Source: Gigaspora margarita (taxonomy: Eukaryota > Glomeromycota > Glomeromycetes > Diversisporales > Gigasporaceae). From it: 64,000 bases of DNA. The DNA lies in assembly GCA_009809945.1 (NCBI GenBank), contig WTPW01000772.1:158980-222979 (forward strand), written 5' to 3'. Made by a program: the position numbers and the translations under genes. Below are positions 11,495 through 22,330 of this stretch, in pieces (position 1 is the first letter of the stretch; every line of letters starts with the position of its first letter). The notes beneath the pieces were generated by a model. The model did not search any database and was not told the DNA's origin. It saw nothing but the letters and a program-made list of their open reading frames with translations.

Positions 11495-11886
11495 GCGTAT
11501 TTTGTGATTGGTATGAGTAGCGAAACCTTTGATAAAAAAAGATTAGTTAAACTCTTACAATAAGAAAATTAAGACAAAACTAGTCAATAAAAAATCCGCG
11601 CAATAAATATTGATAAATAAACATTTAATATATGAGTTTTGTAAATTTTATTCTGAACTCTTTCTTATAACTTCTTATACCGAGAGTTAACTGTTTCGCA
11701 GTATAGATCTGAAAATTAGCAAATTTTTAACACTTGAGATTATAAAAGTTATGATCACCAATAAACCTTATAGCACTTTTCAAATTACTGTTGAAATTTG
11801 AAAATCGGGAATCTAGAATTTAGTATCTTATTACAAGCTTGTGACTGGCTAAAATATATCAATTAATTTTTGCCGAAAATTGCATA
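11495..11886. other. Intergenic, no gene seen
   Basis: AT-rich sequence between two mobile elements. No ORF or repeat recognised. Confidence 0.35.
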
Positions 11887-12366
11887 TAAGGACCCGAAAA
11901 ATGAAAATAATTACAAATAAGGGCCCAAAGTGAAAATATTTACATATAAAGGAAAAATTTTGAAAATTTTTACAATTAAGAGCCAAAATAATTTTGCGTT
12001 AAAATGATAGTGTTTCTGTGAATGTCATCACCTTATATACCGGTATGTACTACTTTATAGATTTTGTACTGTACACCTTTTCGCTTAATAAACTCTTCTT
12101 TTGATACAATTCGACTAGATTAAAGTACGATATTTATCTATATTGTAATTAATGTTTATTCGGTTCTAGACCAATAAGTCTATCCTATACCAGGACTAGT
12201 TATAAAACTTGAATCGCATTTCATGAAGGTTACTACACTTTAATCAAAGTTATTTAGAACCACAAAAATTCATTTGTATTCGTAGAGAAAGTTAAATTTA
12301 CTTCTAGAAATTGGCAAAAATAAGTATATTTTTTGCATGCAAGATGCTAAGAGAATAAACAAAATA

Positions 12367-12510
12367 CCGTATTCCTCCGAAAATAAGCACCCTTTTTTAC
12401 TTTAGAGGTGCTTATTTTCAGGTATAATCTCAACTAATAATTTGAATGATTTGATATTTAGTTGCTTATTTCTATTATTAAAAGGGTGCTTTATTTTCGG
12501 AGGAATACGG
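12367..12510. mobile_element. TA-flanked MITE (Tc1/mariner-like)
   Basis: Inverted repeats CCGTATTCCTCCGAAAAT / ATTTTCGGAGGAATACGG of about 33 bp enclose 144 bp and are flanked by TA on each side (12365-12366, 12511-12512). The GGAGGAATA word also appears alone at 29860. No coding capacity. Confidence 0.8.
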
Positions 12511-13879
12511 TACTGATTAAAACGTACATGTCACTCTTATATCGACATTTTTGAGATATTAATAAAAAATTCAAAATGTTGATACAGTGAATTATACCAA
12601 CATTTTATTTTAAAATTTTGAAAAAAATTGCCAGTATAGAAAGATTTTACTGTTATGTTATAATCAGATGTTGGTATTAGAGTTAACACCTCTATCCGGA
12701 TTTATATATCTGGATATATACTATGTCATGTGATACTACTTGACATAGTGTTTTATATCTGGTGTTACCCTTGCATATTGTGCCCTGCCATAGCTTATAA
12801 GTATGTCATGGAACTATGTGCCAAATGTACTGAATGTACCAAATGAGCTGGATATGCCACATGTGCCAGATGTACCTCATGTGACTGAAGTGTCACATGT
12901 TGCAATTAAGGTACAAGGGACTGATGTGATAGAAGTAGCATAAGTGATAGATTGATCATTTATGGCACAAGTGCTATATGTTTTTATTAGTATATAGGTT
13001 CTTATATATATGGGCAATATTCACTCTACTTTGTAGAAATGTTTGCCATGATATCTTAAATATATTAAATAAAGGACACTCTAATCGATTCTAAACCATA
13101 TCACACTCTTTTTAATTGCCAAATCACTATAAACATAAACTAGAGTTGGGCAACAAAATGAAACCTATCTGAAACTAGTTTTGCTTTTAGTATAATCTGA
13201 AACTAATTTTAGATTTTAAAAAAAATCTGAAACCTCCTGAAACCTGAAACTCCAAAACTATAATCTGAAACTCTCTAAAGCTATAATTTAAAATTTTGAA
13301 AATTTATAATATATAATTTATTATAATACATAATTATTGATTTATTATTTATTAATTTATATAAATAATAAAATTTTAATAATAAATATATAATTTTTTT
13401 TTATTATTTTTTGACGAGTCTGCTAGAAACTTGTGAGTGAACAGAAGAATACTATGATAAAGAAATTTTACAAAATACTAGATTCTAACTTTTATAAGCC
13501 TAACACTACTCAGTTTCCTAGAAAGGACCTAAGTGTTCCCTGTCGCACTGTTTCCCTAACAAAACAGGTTTCAATAGTAACCTGTTAGTGACCATACCAA
13601 AAAGAATTTTTGTTCCTCTTGATAAAGCCTAACATCCTTCTTTCACCAACATTTCTATCTCTTTATATTTCTTCAAAACCTTCTCCTTTTGCTTCCCATT
13701 ACTTTTCTTTGGACCTTCCATTGTCTTCTTTTCTTTACACTTCTTTTTCCCTATTTTACTAGTAGTCTTCTTTTTCTATTTGTTTTTATGTGCGATGCCT
13801 ATATTTTCCTTCTATTAGTTTACTATCTGACAACAAGCTTTCAAGATTATTTCAAAAAAACTATTCCAAACTATATTTA

Positions 13880-14775
13880 AATATCTTCAATGATTTGATT
13901 TGTTAGTTTGTTGGTCCAGAAATGCCTTTGTATTCTCTTCTGGGCTTTGTGACAGAACAAACCCTTGGTTAAACTTATTTGTGTACTGACAATTTCCTCA
14001 TGTTCTTTTCTAAAAACTAGTTGCACTAATTTCTGTTTGGATAGTCTTTTTTGAACATCTTTTGACAAATTGTTCAAGCTGACCTTGGCAGCTACTAATT
14101 GAATACTCCACCATGAAGTTTCATAACTTATACATTTTGCTAAATATTTGTGCACCTCTTTTATGTTTGTATTACAAGATAGACAATATGGGCCCTCATA
14201 GAGATTTGGTCTTCTTTTATTTAACAAGTCAAGCAGAAAAAGATTTTCTGATAGACACTTAATAATAAAACATGCTTTCTTACTTCTTCTAACTGTTGTA
14301 CCTTGTATTCCAGTTATCTCTTTAAGCTTCTTCCAAAAAAAAGACCAGTATTTGTCATTGTATCTGTCTTCTTGTACTATACTAGATGCTATCTGTGATT
14401 GTTGCTATTCAGCACCTATATACATATTGTTCAGTGTTTTTATAAAAGCTCGAGAAAGTGCCTCTTCCAGCCAATTTTTCCAATATAAGACACTTTGAAA
14501 TCTTGAATTTTTCTCTATATCTACTTGGATTTTCTTTGATGTCATGCAGCCTTTTTTTGTGAGGTTATCCTCAAAGTCATTCCACTTGTTATTACTATAA
14601 CTCTTGACCTTGTTAAGCTCTAGAGTAATATCTTTTGTTATAATCAGATCTATGATTTTTTTACTAAAAGAAAATTGGACCTTTTTTGTTTCTTGCTTTT
14701 GATTCAAGAGAAAAACCTACTTTGATTGCACAGATTGCTACCTCACTGTCTGTGTATACTATAGCTTCTAATGAG
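13880..14775 (-). pseudogene. LINE (non-LTR retrotransposon) RNase H and zinc-binding C-terminal fragment
   Basis: On the minus strand, 14775-14700 encodes AIVYTDSEVAICAIK, the TDS motif of a type I RNase H. The frame then shifts near 14705 into LNKVKSYSNNKWNDFED (the K-V-K-S-H-S-G-N-x-x-N-D block of LINE RNase H). After stops, 14340-13880 encodes a C-terminal segment with KRRPNLYEGPYCLSC and a Cys-x2-Cys...His-x3-Cys zinc-binding pattern. The endonuclease and reverse transcriptase are missing, as expected for a 5'-truncated copy. At least one frameshift and several stops make it dead. It sits inside the hAT-like element. Confidence 0.75.
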
Positions 14776-15384
14776 AATAATAAATATATAATAAGAAATA
14801 TATTAATAAATGGATAAATAATAAAATACATAATATAAATAAATAGTTTATATTATGTATATTTGAGATAAAAAAACCTTAATTAAAGAAAAAATTTCAA
14901 TATATATAATATAAACTTATCTAAAGCTTATTCAATATTTTGTGAAAATGATACAATAAATAGGTAAATTAAGCCATAAATATAGCTCCTAACTCTATAG
15001 ATTTTTTTAACTGTACTGCAATTGGAGTTTCTCAAACTCAAATCAAATCAAATATTAGGCATATTTGAATTTTGATTTGAATTAAAAATTCTGTATTTGA
15101 ATTTGATTTGATTTAAAATTTTTAAAATTTTACTTATAAATTTTTTAAATTAAACTAAAAATTTCAAATATTTGATCAAATCAAATCAAATATTTATTAA
15201 TTTAAATTTGATTTAATTTGAAAATTTTGTATATGAATTTTGATTTTAAATTAAATATTTGATTAAATCAAATCAAATCAAATTGTAAAACCCTAACTGT
15301 AATATCTAAATTTTAAGCTTTTGTTGTCAAATTTTAGCTGCTAAAGTTGGAAGTTTTATATTCTAAGTAATACCAAAGAAAATA

Positions 15385-16525
15385 TAAAAACTTAAATATA
15401 ATCTAAGATGGATATGGGTATTATAGTGCACTACCAATATCTAATGATTTACTAATCAGAATTCTACAATTTTGGTATCAACAATTTGTCTCAGTGAGAT
15501 GAATCGATTGGTACCAAAATTGTAGAATTCTGACCAATGGATCATGAGATATTACCATTAAAGTAATATTTAAAGTAGATATAGGTATTATGATGATAGA
15601 AGTATTGCAGTGTACAGCAATATCTTGTGAACCATCAATCAGAATCGTGTGATTTTGGCACCAATTGACTCATCACATCGAGACAAATCGAATGGTACCA
15701 AAATTATGTGATTCTGATCAATACTTCTCAAGATATCATAATTTAACCAAAATAAGCTGTGCAAAGCAAAATCTAAAATTAACATAAAATAATGAATAAC
15801 TCTTAGTAGAACAGTCTGTTTTCAATAATTTTACCACCAAAATGTCCATCTTGAAGAGGCAATTCCAACAAGCCCAAGCTCAATAAAATCCAATCTCGGG
15901 ATCACAGGATCGTTAAGGTTTTAGTATTGTTTTGATAAAAATAGATAAGTTTAACTAATCAAATTTTCATCAAAAACAATACAAAAACCTTAGTGACCCC
16001 ATGATCCTGTGATTGGATTTTAGCAGGTTTGGGCTTGTTGGAATCACCTCTTCAAGGCAGACATTTTGGTGGTAAAATTATCGAAAACGGACTGTTCAAC
16101 CAAGAGTTATTCATTATTTTATATAATTTTAAATTTTGCTTTGCACAGCTTATTTTGGTTAAATTAAGAAATATCAGTCAGAATCGCATGATTTTGGTAC
16201 CATTTGATTCGCCTCAATGAGACGAATCGAATAGTATCAAAATCATTCGATTCTGATCAATAGATCTCAATAGATCATGAAAAATAGTATGTGCTCCATA
16301 ATTGGTACCTGCATTATAATTTATTATTTTACTTTGTATTTTTTAATTAACAATATCTTATGATCTAGTGATTGGAATTGAATGATTTTGGTACCATTCG
16401 ATTCGCCATGATGTGACGAATCCAATGGTACCAAAATCATTCAATTCTGATCGATACATCATGTATTATTAGCTAAAATATTTAACTGTGCCATAATACC
16501 CATATCTACCTTATATTTAAATATG
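15385..16525. repeat. Composite palindrome of about 1.1 kb containing four small hairpins
   Basis: The left end (AAATATAATCTAAGATGGAT, ATGGGTATTATA) mirrors the right end (CATAATACCCATATCTACC). The centre is near 15955, between two complementary AAGGTTTT and AAAACCTTAG blocks. Two hairpins lie on each side (15455-15542, 15640-15725, 16172-16262, 16362-16452). Each has stems that include GGTACCAAAAT and variable 10-12 bp ends. Extra CpG compared with its surroundings suggests a later arrival. A 63-residue ORF in the right arm has no recognisable feature. Confidence 0.75.
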
Positions 16526-16924
16526 TATATTTTTTCTTGGCAGGACTCAAATAGTTATATACTAGCATGTTAGCATGATTAACAATACCATATTTTTATA
16601 AAAAAAAAATTAATTTTAAATAGTTTTGGGTTTCAGATAAGTTTTTAGGTTTTAGGCAAGGTTTTAGAGTTTCAGATTAGTGATTTGACCCAGTTGGTCT
16701 ATAATTAGATAACCAAACTGAACTGAAAAAATCTGGTTAACTGATTGAATAAAATACTTATTTGGTTAATCTGATATAATTGGTTGATAGTCAGTAACTA
16801 GTTAATCCAACATAATCAGATATATGGTTAACTAATTACAAAAATTGTTGTACTATATAACAAGATTTGCATGGTAAAGGTGCAGGTGCAAAGAGTTAAT
16901 TAATATGCTTTTGCTCAAATTATT

Positions 16925-17312
16925 TTTTAATATAACTTACTAAACATTCACTCAGATTACTTACTGAACCTTCACTCAAATTACTTACTAAACCTTTGCT
17001 CAAATTAATTACTAAATCTTGCTCAAATTACTTATTAAATCTTGCTTAAATTGTTTTTTTTCTTATATTTTTTGCTAAAATTACTTCTGAACCTTCACTC
17101 AAATTATTTATATAGCTTACTTAACCTTTGTTTAAATTACTTACTAAACTTTTGCTCAAATTGCTTACTAAACCTTTGCTTAAATTATTAATTAAACCTT
17201 TGCTCAAATTACTCTTTTATATAACTTACTAAACCTTTGCTTAAATTATTTTTTTATATTATTTACTAAACCTTTGCTTAAATTATTTTTTATATAACTT
17301 ATTAAACTTTCA
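16925..17312. repeat. Minisatellite, 22-25 bp unit, CpG-decayed copy
   Basis: Tandem units resemble ACTTACTAAACCTTTGCTCA with ATT spacers, about 15 copies. The same unit in reverse complement, with CpG retained, forms 48478-48835. Confidence 0.75.
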
Positions 17313-17313
17313 T

Positions 17314-17849
17314 TTAATTGATGATCCGCTAGTCATGTGAAGAATGATCATAGTAAAACATGATGCAAATCACATATGAAAATTACTATAGGCCCAAATG
17401 TGGCATGCGCCCATCTAAAAAATATTTTTTTACTAAGTTAATGGCACATGCTGACAAATTGAAAGTTGTAGAGCTCATCAAGGCGGGTCTAATAGTAGTT
17501 AGATCATCCAAATTGGCCCAATGGATGGTGGGAAATCATTAAAAATGATTGGGCAACTATGTAAAATCTCCATGTAAACAACTATTGTTTACATGGAGAT
17601 TTTACATAGTTACCCAATCATTTTTTAATGATAACTTGCCATCTACTAGGCTGATTTGGACGATCTAACTACCGTTAGAACTGTCTTGATGAGCTCTAAA
17701 ACTTTCAATTAGTCAGCATGTATCATTAACTTAGTAAAAATATTTTATATGGGCACATGCCACATTTGGGCCTATAGTGATTTTCATATGTAATCTGCAT
17801 CATGTTTTACTATGATCATTCTTCACATGACTGGCAGATCATCAATTAA
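17314..17849. repeat. Palindrome of about 0.53 kb
   Basis: The arms (TTAATTGATGATCCGCTAGT at the left, its complement ending 17849) meet at about 17582 around ATTGTTTACATGG. The two arms are about 90 percent alike by eye. No TIR or target duplication distinct from the arms is seen. The 60-residue ORF in the left arm is not convincing. Confidence 0.75.
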
Positions 17850-17933
17850 ATTATTTTTTTAACTTTTGCTTAGATTTTTTTTTATATAGATTAACAAATC
17901 TTACTTAAGTTATATATAAATATGCCTCCAAAG

Positions 17934-18080
17934 AAAATTTTTAAACAAACTATTATCAATGCTGTAATAAATCTTAAAAACTTCAGGGTTTTCTTTTTCT
18001 CTTTCCTCATTCTTTTGGCTGGGTTCTGCCTGGTCATGGTCTATCTACGATACTTCTTTTTGGCTATCTATTATAATTAA
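17934..18080 (+). other. Possible small ORF of unknown status
   Basis: An ATG at 17934 opens 48 codons ending in a leucine/phenylalanine-rich stretch (FLILLAGFCLVMVYLR) that could be a membrane helix. It follows the minisatellite and palindrome inside an old transposon and may be chance or a decayed gene. Low confidence. Confidence 0.15.
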
Positions 18081-18895
18081 ACAAAAGAACAAGAACTTGA
18101 AAAAATCATTAAATTTAATTTTTTTTCATATATAGTAGAATATCAATCCAGTTCTATGGCTTGTATTAATTCCAATAGTTTGTTAATTTAAAGAATAAAA
18201 CAATATTAGAAGCAGTATCAATTATGCAACATTAAATAATTTATGATCTTTTAAATTATATTCTGATTGACTCTGCTAAACCAGATAACTCAGATTAACT
18301 GAATTAACTGATTAGAAATTTTGATCTGGTTGCTTGATAATTTGGGTCAACTGAATTAACCAATTTGAAATTCTGCCTAGTTGCTGAATAACTCGGGTCA
18401 ACTGAGTTAACTGAAATAATTCTGGTTAACCCAATTAGAATTGGATAAACTGGCTTGAGTAATCAAATGATGATTTTGTTCTTAGTTCAAAACACTATTT
18501 CAAATAGGTTTTGGAAGCTATACTCCAAACCCCAAAACTTTTAGATTTAGCAAAAAAAGGTTTTAGTGCCCAACTCTAACATAAACCCTCTCACTTGTAT
18601 AAACACTAACAACTATAACATACCACAGCACAGTTTGTATCTCTGTGCTCATATGACTCTCTGTTATTAGTTGCTCTATTAGCCTCAATTTCTGAGAGGT
18701 ACTTCAAAGGTTAACACTGGAAATAAATAAATTTAAATTTATACTATAATAAAACTGGATTAATCCAGATATAAAAAATATATCTAGATAGAGATAAAAA
18801 TTATCTTCAATATTAAAAACTTACAATTGACAAATTTGGGACTCTTGATTTTAATATTTTTCAAATTTTAGGCCCTTATATGTAATTATATGGGT

Positions 18896-19215
18896 CTGTA
18901 TTATTTCACCAAAAATCACTTCACAGACACCCCATTTCACCGACAAATTATTCACTGACAAGTTCATTTTACCGACAGCTCATTTGACCAAAGCTCATTT
19001 CACTGACAAGTTTTTTTCTATACAATACACTAACTTTAACCCTAATTTTACCATGACCCTACCCTAACCCTAATGACAATGACCAGAATTACTTTGTCGG
19101 TGAAATGAGCTTCAGTGAAATGAACTGTCGGTAAAATGAACTTGTCAGTAGATAATTTGTCAGCGAAATGATGTATCTTTGAAGTAATTGTTGGTGAAAT
19201 GATTGCCACCCTAAT
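18896..19215. mobile_element. Fold-back MITE with CACCGACAAATTATTC-type arms
   Basis: The left arm (TTTCACCAAAAATCACTTCA, CACCGACAAATTATT, CATTTTACCGACAG) and right arm (CTGTCGGTAAAATGAAC, TGTTGGTGAAATGATT) are inverted and repeat the word TTTCAC-CGACA several times. The centre near 19050 holds CCCTAACCCTAA words. It splits the right arm of the outermost shell. Confidence 0.65.
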
Positions 19216-19864
19216 TATATTTTGTTTGGGCCTTTATATATAATTATTTTCATTTTATGGGTCTTTAGACAAGACCAATTTAATTCAATGGTTTGTATTA
19301 TATTCTTTTCTAAAAGAACAGACCATTTCTTGATTGGAAATTTTTGGGTTACCCTTGCTCATCTTTTATGTTTGTTTATTTTCTCTTTGGAAAGGTTCGG
19401 AAACATGCAATTTCTAATCTTAATTACACCTGGCAAAATTATATATATATCTCAAAATTATTTTTTACTTATAGAAAAGGGTAACATAATCACTGAATTG
19501 AATTGGCTTGCCTAACTGAGATATGGATAACATTAGTACATAACATGTGTAACATACATTAGTGAATCACATACTGGGTATCTCTAGTAGTAATGGGCAA
19601 TTTGCGTTTCCCAAAAATCTCGCGTGGGATGTGGGATCATGTGCATGATTCGCAGGATTGTTTACTGGAAATATGTAAATTTTTGACCAGAATTATGGTA
19701 TTGGCCCGAATATGGAATACTTATTTTTGCGAGCGACACAAACCCAAAAAGGAATTCAATGTAAAAATAAACTAAGTTCGTGAAAATTAAAAGGTTAGGG
19801 TTAGGACTTACGGTTAGAGGCTATAGCAATAAATAATTAGGTTTTATATGTAAACTTTCATTCC

Positions 19865-20010
19865 CGTCATTTTCAATTAGTGCCACAAGACATGTTTAAA
19901 CACTCGTTTTCTTGTATTTTTTCTTTTTTCTTTTTTTTTTTTGTTTTTCTTCGCTTTGCTCACGTGTCGGGCTGATCCGGGATCATCCCATTTTACGTTC
20001 TCCGATTGGT
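19865..20010. repeat. Dispersed repeat, inverted partner of 42440-42612
   Basis: GTTTAAACACTCGTTTTCTT, a T-rich run, GTGTCGGGCTGAT and TTCTCCGATTGG recur as reverse complement at 42440-42612. Similarity is moderate, about 70 percent by eye. Confidence 0.55.
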
Positions 20011-20066
20011 TAATTTCCCGTTTTGGGTTTGTATCACTCGCACAAATAAGTGCACGCGGCCCGAAT

Positions 20067-21148
20067 AGCAAATCTTACGTTTTTGATACTCCTGCACTTA
20101 CTTTTTTGATACTGATCGACATGAAAATNNNNNNNNNNNNNNNNNNNNNNNNNNNNNNNNNNNNNNNNNNNNNNNNNNNNNNNNNNNNNNNNNNNNNNNN
20201 NNNNNNNNNNNNNNNNNNNNNNNNNNNNNNNNNNNNNNNNNNNNNNNNNNNNNNNNNNNNNNNNNNNNNNNNNNNNNNNNNNNNNNNNNNNNNNNNNNNN
20301 NNNNNNNNNNNNNNNNNNNNNNNNNNNNNNNNNNNNNNNNNNNNNNNNNNNNNNNNNNNNNNNNNNNNNNNNNNNNNNNNNNNNNNNNNNNNNNNNNNNN
20401 NNNNNNNNNNNNNNNNNNNNNNNNNNNNNNNNNNNNNNNNNNNNNNNNNNNNNNNNNNNNNNNNNNNNNNNNNNNNNNNNNNNNNNNNNNNNNNNNNNNN
20501 NNNNNNNNNNNNNNNNNNNNNNNNNNNNNNNNNNNNNNNNNNNNNNNNNNNNNNNNNNNNNNNNNNNNNNNNNNNNNNNNNNNNNNNNNNNNNNNNNNNN
20601 NNNNNNNNNNNNNNNNNNNNNNNNNNNNNNNNNNNNNNNNNNNNNNNNNNNNNNNNNNNNNNNNNNNNNNNNNNNNNNNNNNNNNNNNNNNNNNNNNNNN
20701 NNNNNNNNNNNNNNNNNNNNNNNNNNNNNNNNNNNNNNNNNNNNNNNNNNNNNNNNNNNNNNNNNNNNNNNNNNNNNNNNNNNNNNNNNNNNNNNNNNNN
20801 NNNNNNNNNNNNNNNNNNNNNNNNNNNNNNNNNNNNNNNNNNNNNNNNNNNNNNNNNNNNNNNNNNNNNNNNNNNNNNNNNNNNNNNNNNNNNNNNNNNN
20901 NNNNNNNNNNNNNNNNNNNNNNNNNNNNNNNNNNNNNNNNNNAACCACTTGACTAAATTCGATGAATTTTTTTTATTTGAATTCTATGAAGCCATAGAAT
21001 TCAAATAAAAATGTTTTACCAAATTTGGTCTTATGGTTGCCAAGATATCTTCGCTCAAAGTTTTGAAAATTCTTATTTTTACTGGGGATTTTCATGTCGA
21101 TCAGTATCAAAAAAGTAAGTGCAGGAGTATCAAAAACGTAAGATTTGC
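20067..21148. mobile_element. Palindromic element broken by the assembly gap
   Basis: The left end (20068-20128, GCAAATCTTACGTTTTTGAT onward) is the exact reverse complement of the right end (about 21088-21148). GCCCGAAT lies on both sides (20059-20066, 21149-21156). A central hairpin at 20956-21007 around ATTCTATGAAGCCATAGAAT marks the probable symmetry axis near 20983. Confidence 0.7.
20129..20942. other. Assembly gap (814 N)
   Basis: A run of undetermined bases. ORFs reported across it are artefacts. The surrounding palindrome suggests that the true missing sequence is much shorter. Confidence 0.99.
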
Positions 21149-21156
21149 GCCCGAAT

Positions 21157-21599
21157 TAGGGTGTCCAGGATTATGCGATGCGATATTATGCGCATAATTT
21201 GCTATTTTTCGCATCGCATATGCTTCGCATAAACAAGCAAAAAAAAGCATAAATCACGTGAATAAAAGTTGATTGGTTGTTGGGAATATGTTAACTTCAT
21301 CCGGCAAGCTTTAAATTTGTAATTTAGGTGACAGAGTGATGATAGAATGTAGGTCCCGAAAAGTTCCGATGTGGAAAATGAATGAACTTAAATTACGAGC
21401 ATAGTTGGAGCAAAATTTTTGGTGAACGTCCGAAAAAATCCGAAAAACAGAACTAAAAGAATTAATTACATATAATAAAAATCGCATAATCGACCTAATT
21501 GATCGCATAATTTTAAATTTATTTCGCATCCATCGCATAATCAACCTCAGTTCGGCCGCATAATTTACCTCATCGCATCGCATAATCCTGGACACCCTA
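21157..21599. mobile_element. hAT-like MITE with GCGATGCGA words
   Basis: Inverted ends TAGGGTGTCCAGGATTATGC and its complement are flanked by a perfect 8-bp duplication GCCCGAAT (21149-21156 and 21600-21607). ATGCGATGCGATA and CGCATAAT words fill both subterminal regions. The same 8-bp target is used by the palindromic element to the left. Confidence 0.85.
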
Positions 21600-21652
21600 G
21601 CCCGAATATCCCGCAAATCACGTGATTGATCACGTGCGGAATTCAGCGTGAT

Positions 21653-22037
21653 CAGGGACACGGAAAAATATCGATTTGATTTGGCAAAAATATCTATCGA
21701 TATAGTCAAAATATCGATTTATATCGATATGCCCATGATTGACCAATAAGGATTTAAGATTTGGTGTAACATTAAATAACGTGATCAGTATCTAAATTCA
21801 TGTTTTTCGGGAAGTTAACGGAAAATTTTGTTTGTTGATTGTCTACATTTCCGAAACCTGCCGACAGTTTAGGTTGGCCAAATTCATATTGCCGGCCCAA
21901 ATTATACTTTTAATTTTGCCCGAAGTAGTGTAGTTACACTGCATAAAAAATTGCAAAAATATCGATTTCCCTATGATTTGGCCTAAAAATATCGATTTAT
22001 ATTGATCTATATAAATCAATATTTTTCCGTGTCCCTG
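21653..22037. mobile_element. hAT-like MITE with ATATCGAT words
   Basis: The ends CAGGGACACGGAAAAATATC and its complement are flanked by a perfect 8-bp duplication AGCGTGAT (21645-21652 and 22038-22045). Subterminal AAAATATCGATT words are repeated on each side. No ORF. Confidence 0.88.
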
Positions 22038-22056
22038 AGCGTGATGCCCATCACTA

Positions 22057-22330
22057 ATCTTCAGTATAGTAACTCATGATAGAAACTATAATAATTCCAA
22101 CGTGAACAACGTAATCAACCCTAACCATAAATTGAGATTATTAGAACAGCGAGCAAGTTTTGTATGAGAATTTTTGCAGTAATTCATGATAGAAATCAAA
22201 ATAATTTCGATGCCGTAAAACTTATTATGTGTCGAGTAGGTTTGTAACAGAATTTTTTTATAGAAACTATGATAAAATCATGATAAGTCAACACAATTAA
22301 CTTGTTACCGAAATGGCATGCAAGCCTTGT
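22057..22330. repeat. Truncated copies of the 105-bp minisatellite
   Basis: About two and a half units of the repeat that forms 34470-37545: blocks AGTAACTCATGATAGAAA, AGCGAGCAAGTTTTGTA and TAACAGAATTTTT recur in order. Confidence 0.7.

Larger units (their letters stand above)
13141..18578. mobile_element. hAT-like element, 5.4 kb, CpG-decayed, with nested insertions
   Basis: The ends TAGAGTTGGGCA / TGCCCAACTCTA are perfect inverted repeats, flanked by a perfect 8-bp duplication ACATAAAC (13133-13140 and 18579-18586). Subterminal words CTGAAACC / GGTTTTAG are C-to-T decayed forms of the CCGAAAC words in the element at 10375. I see no intact transposase. The interior is occupied by a LINE fragment, two large palindromes and a minisatellite. 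The low CpG content suggests long-term cytosine methylation (inference). Confidence 0.85.
12690..18793. mobile_element. Second shell of the nested stack
   Basis: Inverted ends CTCTATCCGGATTTATAT (12690) and ATATATCTAGATAGAG (ending 18793) enclose subterminal ATCTGGATAT words and, at 12740-12965, many ATGTGCCA or ATGTACC words. It contains the hAT-like element 13141-18578. No exact target duplication found. Confidence 0.5.
11887..19265. mobile_element. Outermost shell of a nested transposon stack
   Basis: The left arm at about 11887-11995 (ATAAGGACCCGAAAAATGAA, AAGGGCCC, TTTTTACAATTAAGAG) is the reverse complement of right-arm pieces at about 18835-18900 and 19216-19265. The right arm was split by the MITE at 18896-19215. 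Everything between, including the elements at 12690-18793 and 13141-18578, lies inside. Boundaries are approximate and I could not find the target duplication. Confidence 0.55.
19588..22056. mobile_element. Old hAT-like element hosting three later insertions
   Basis: The ends TAGTAATGGGCA / TGCCCATCACTA are inverted repeats with one mismatch. The flanks ATCTCTAG (19580-19587) and ATCTTCAG (22057-22064) agree at 6 of 8 positions, as expected for an aged 8-bp duplication. Internal AAAATCTCGCGTGGGAT words resemble those in the element at 38184-38992. Confidence 0.65.

Noticed and set aside
19941-21008. Long ORFs on both strands across the gap
   Set aside because: They are open only because undetermined bases are translated as X. 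The flanks are transposon ends.
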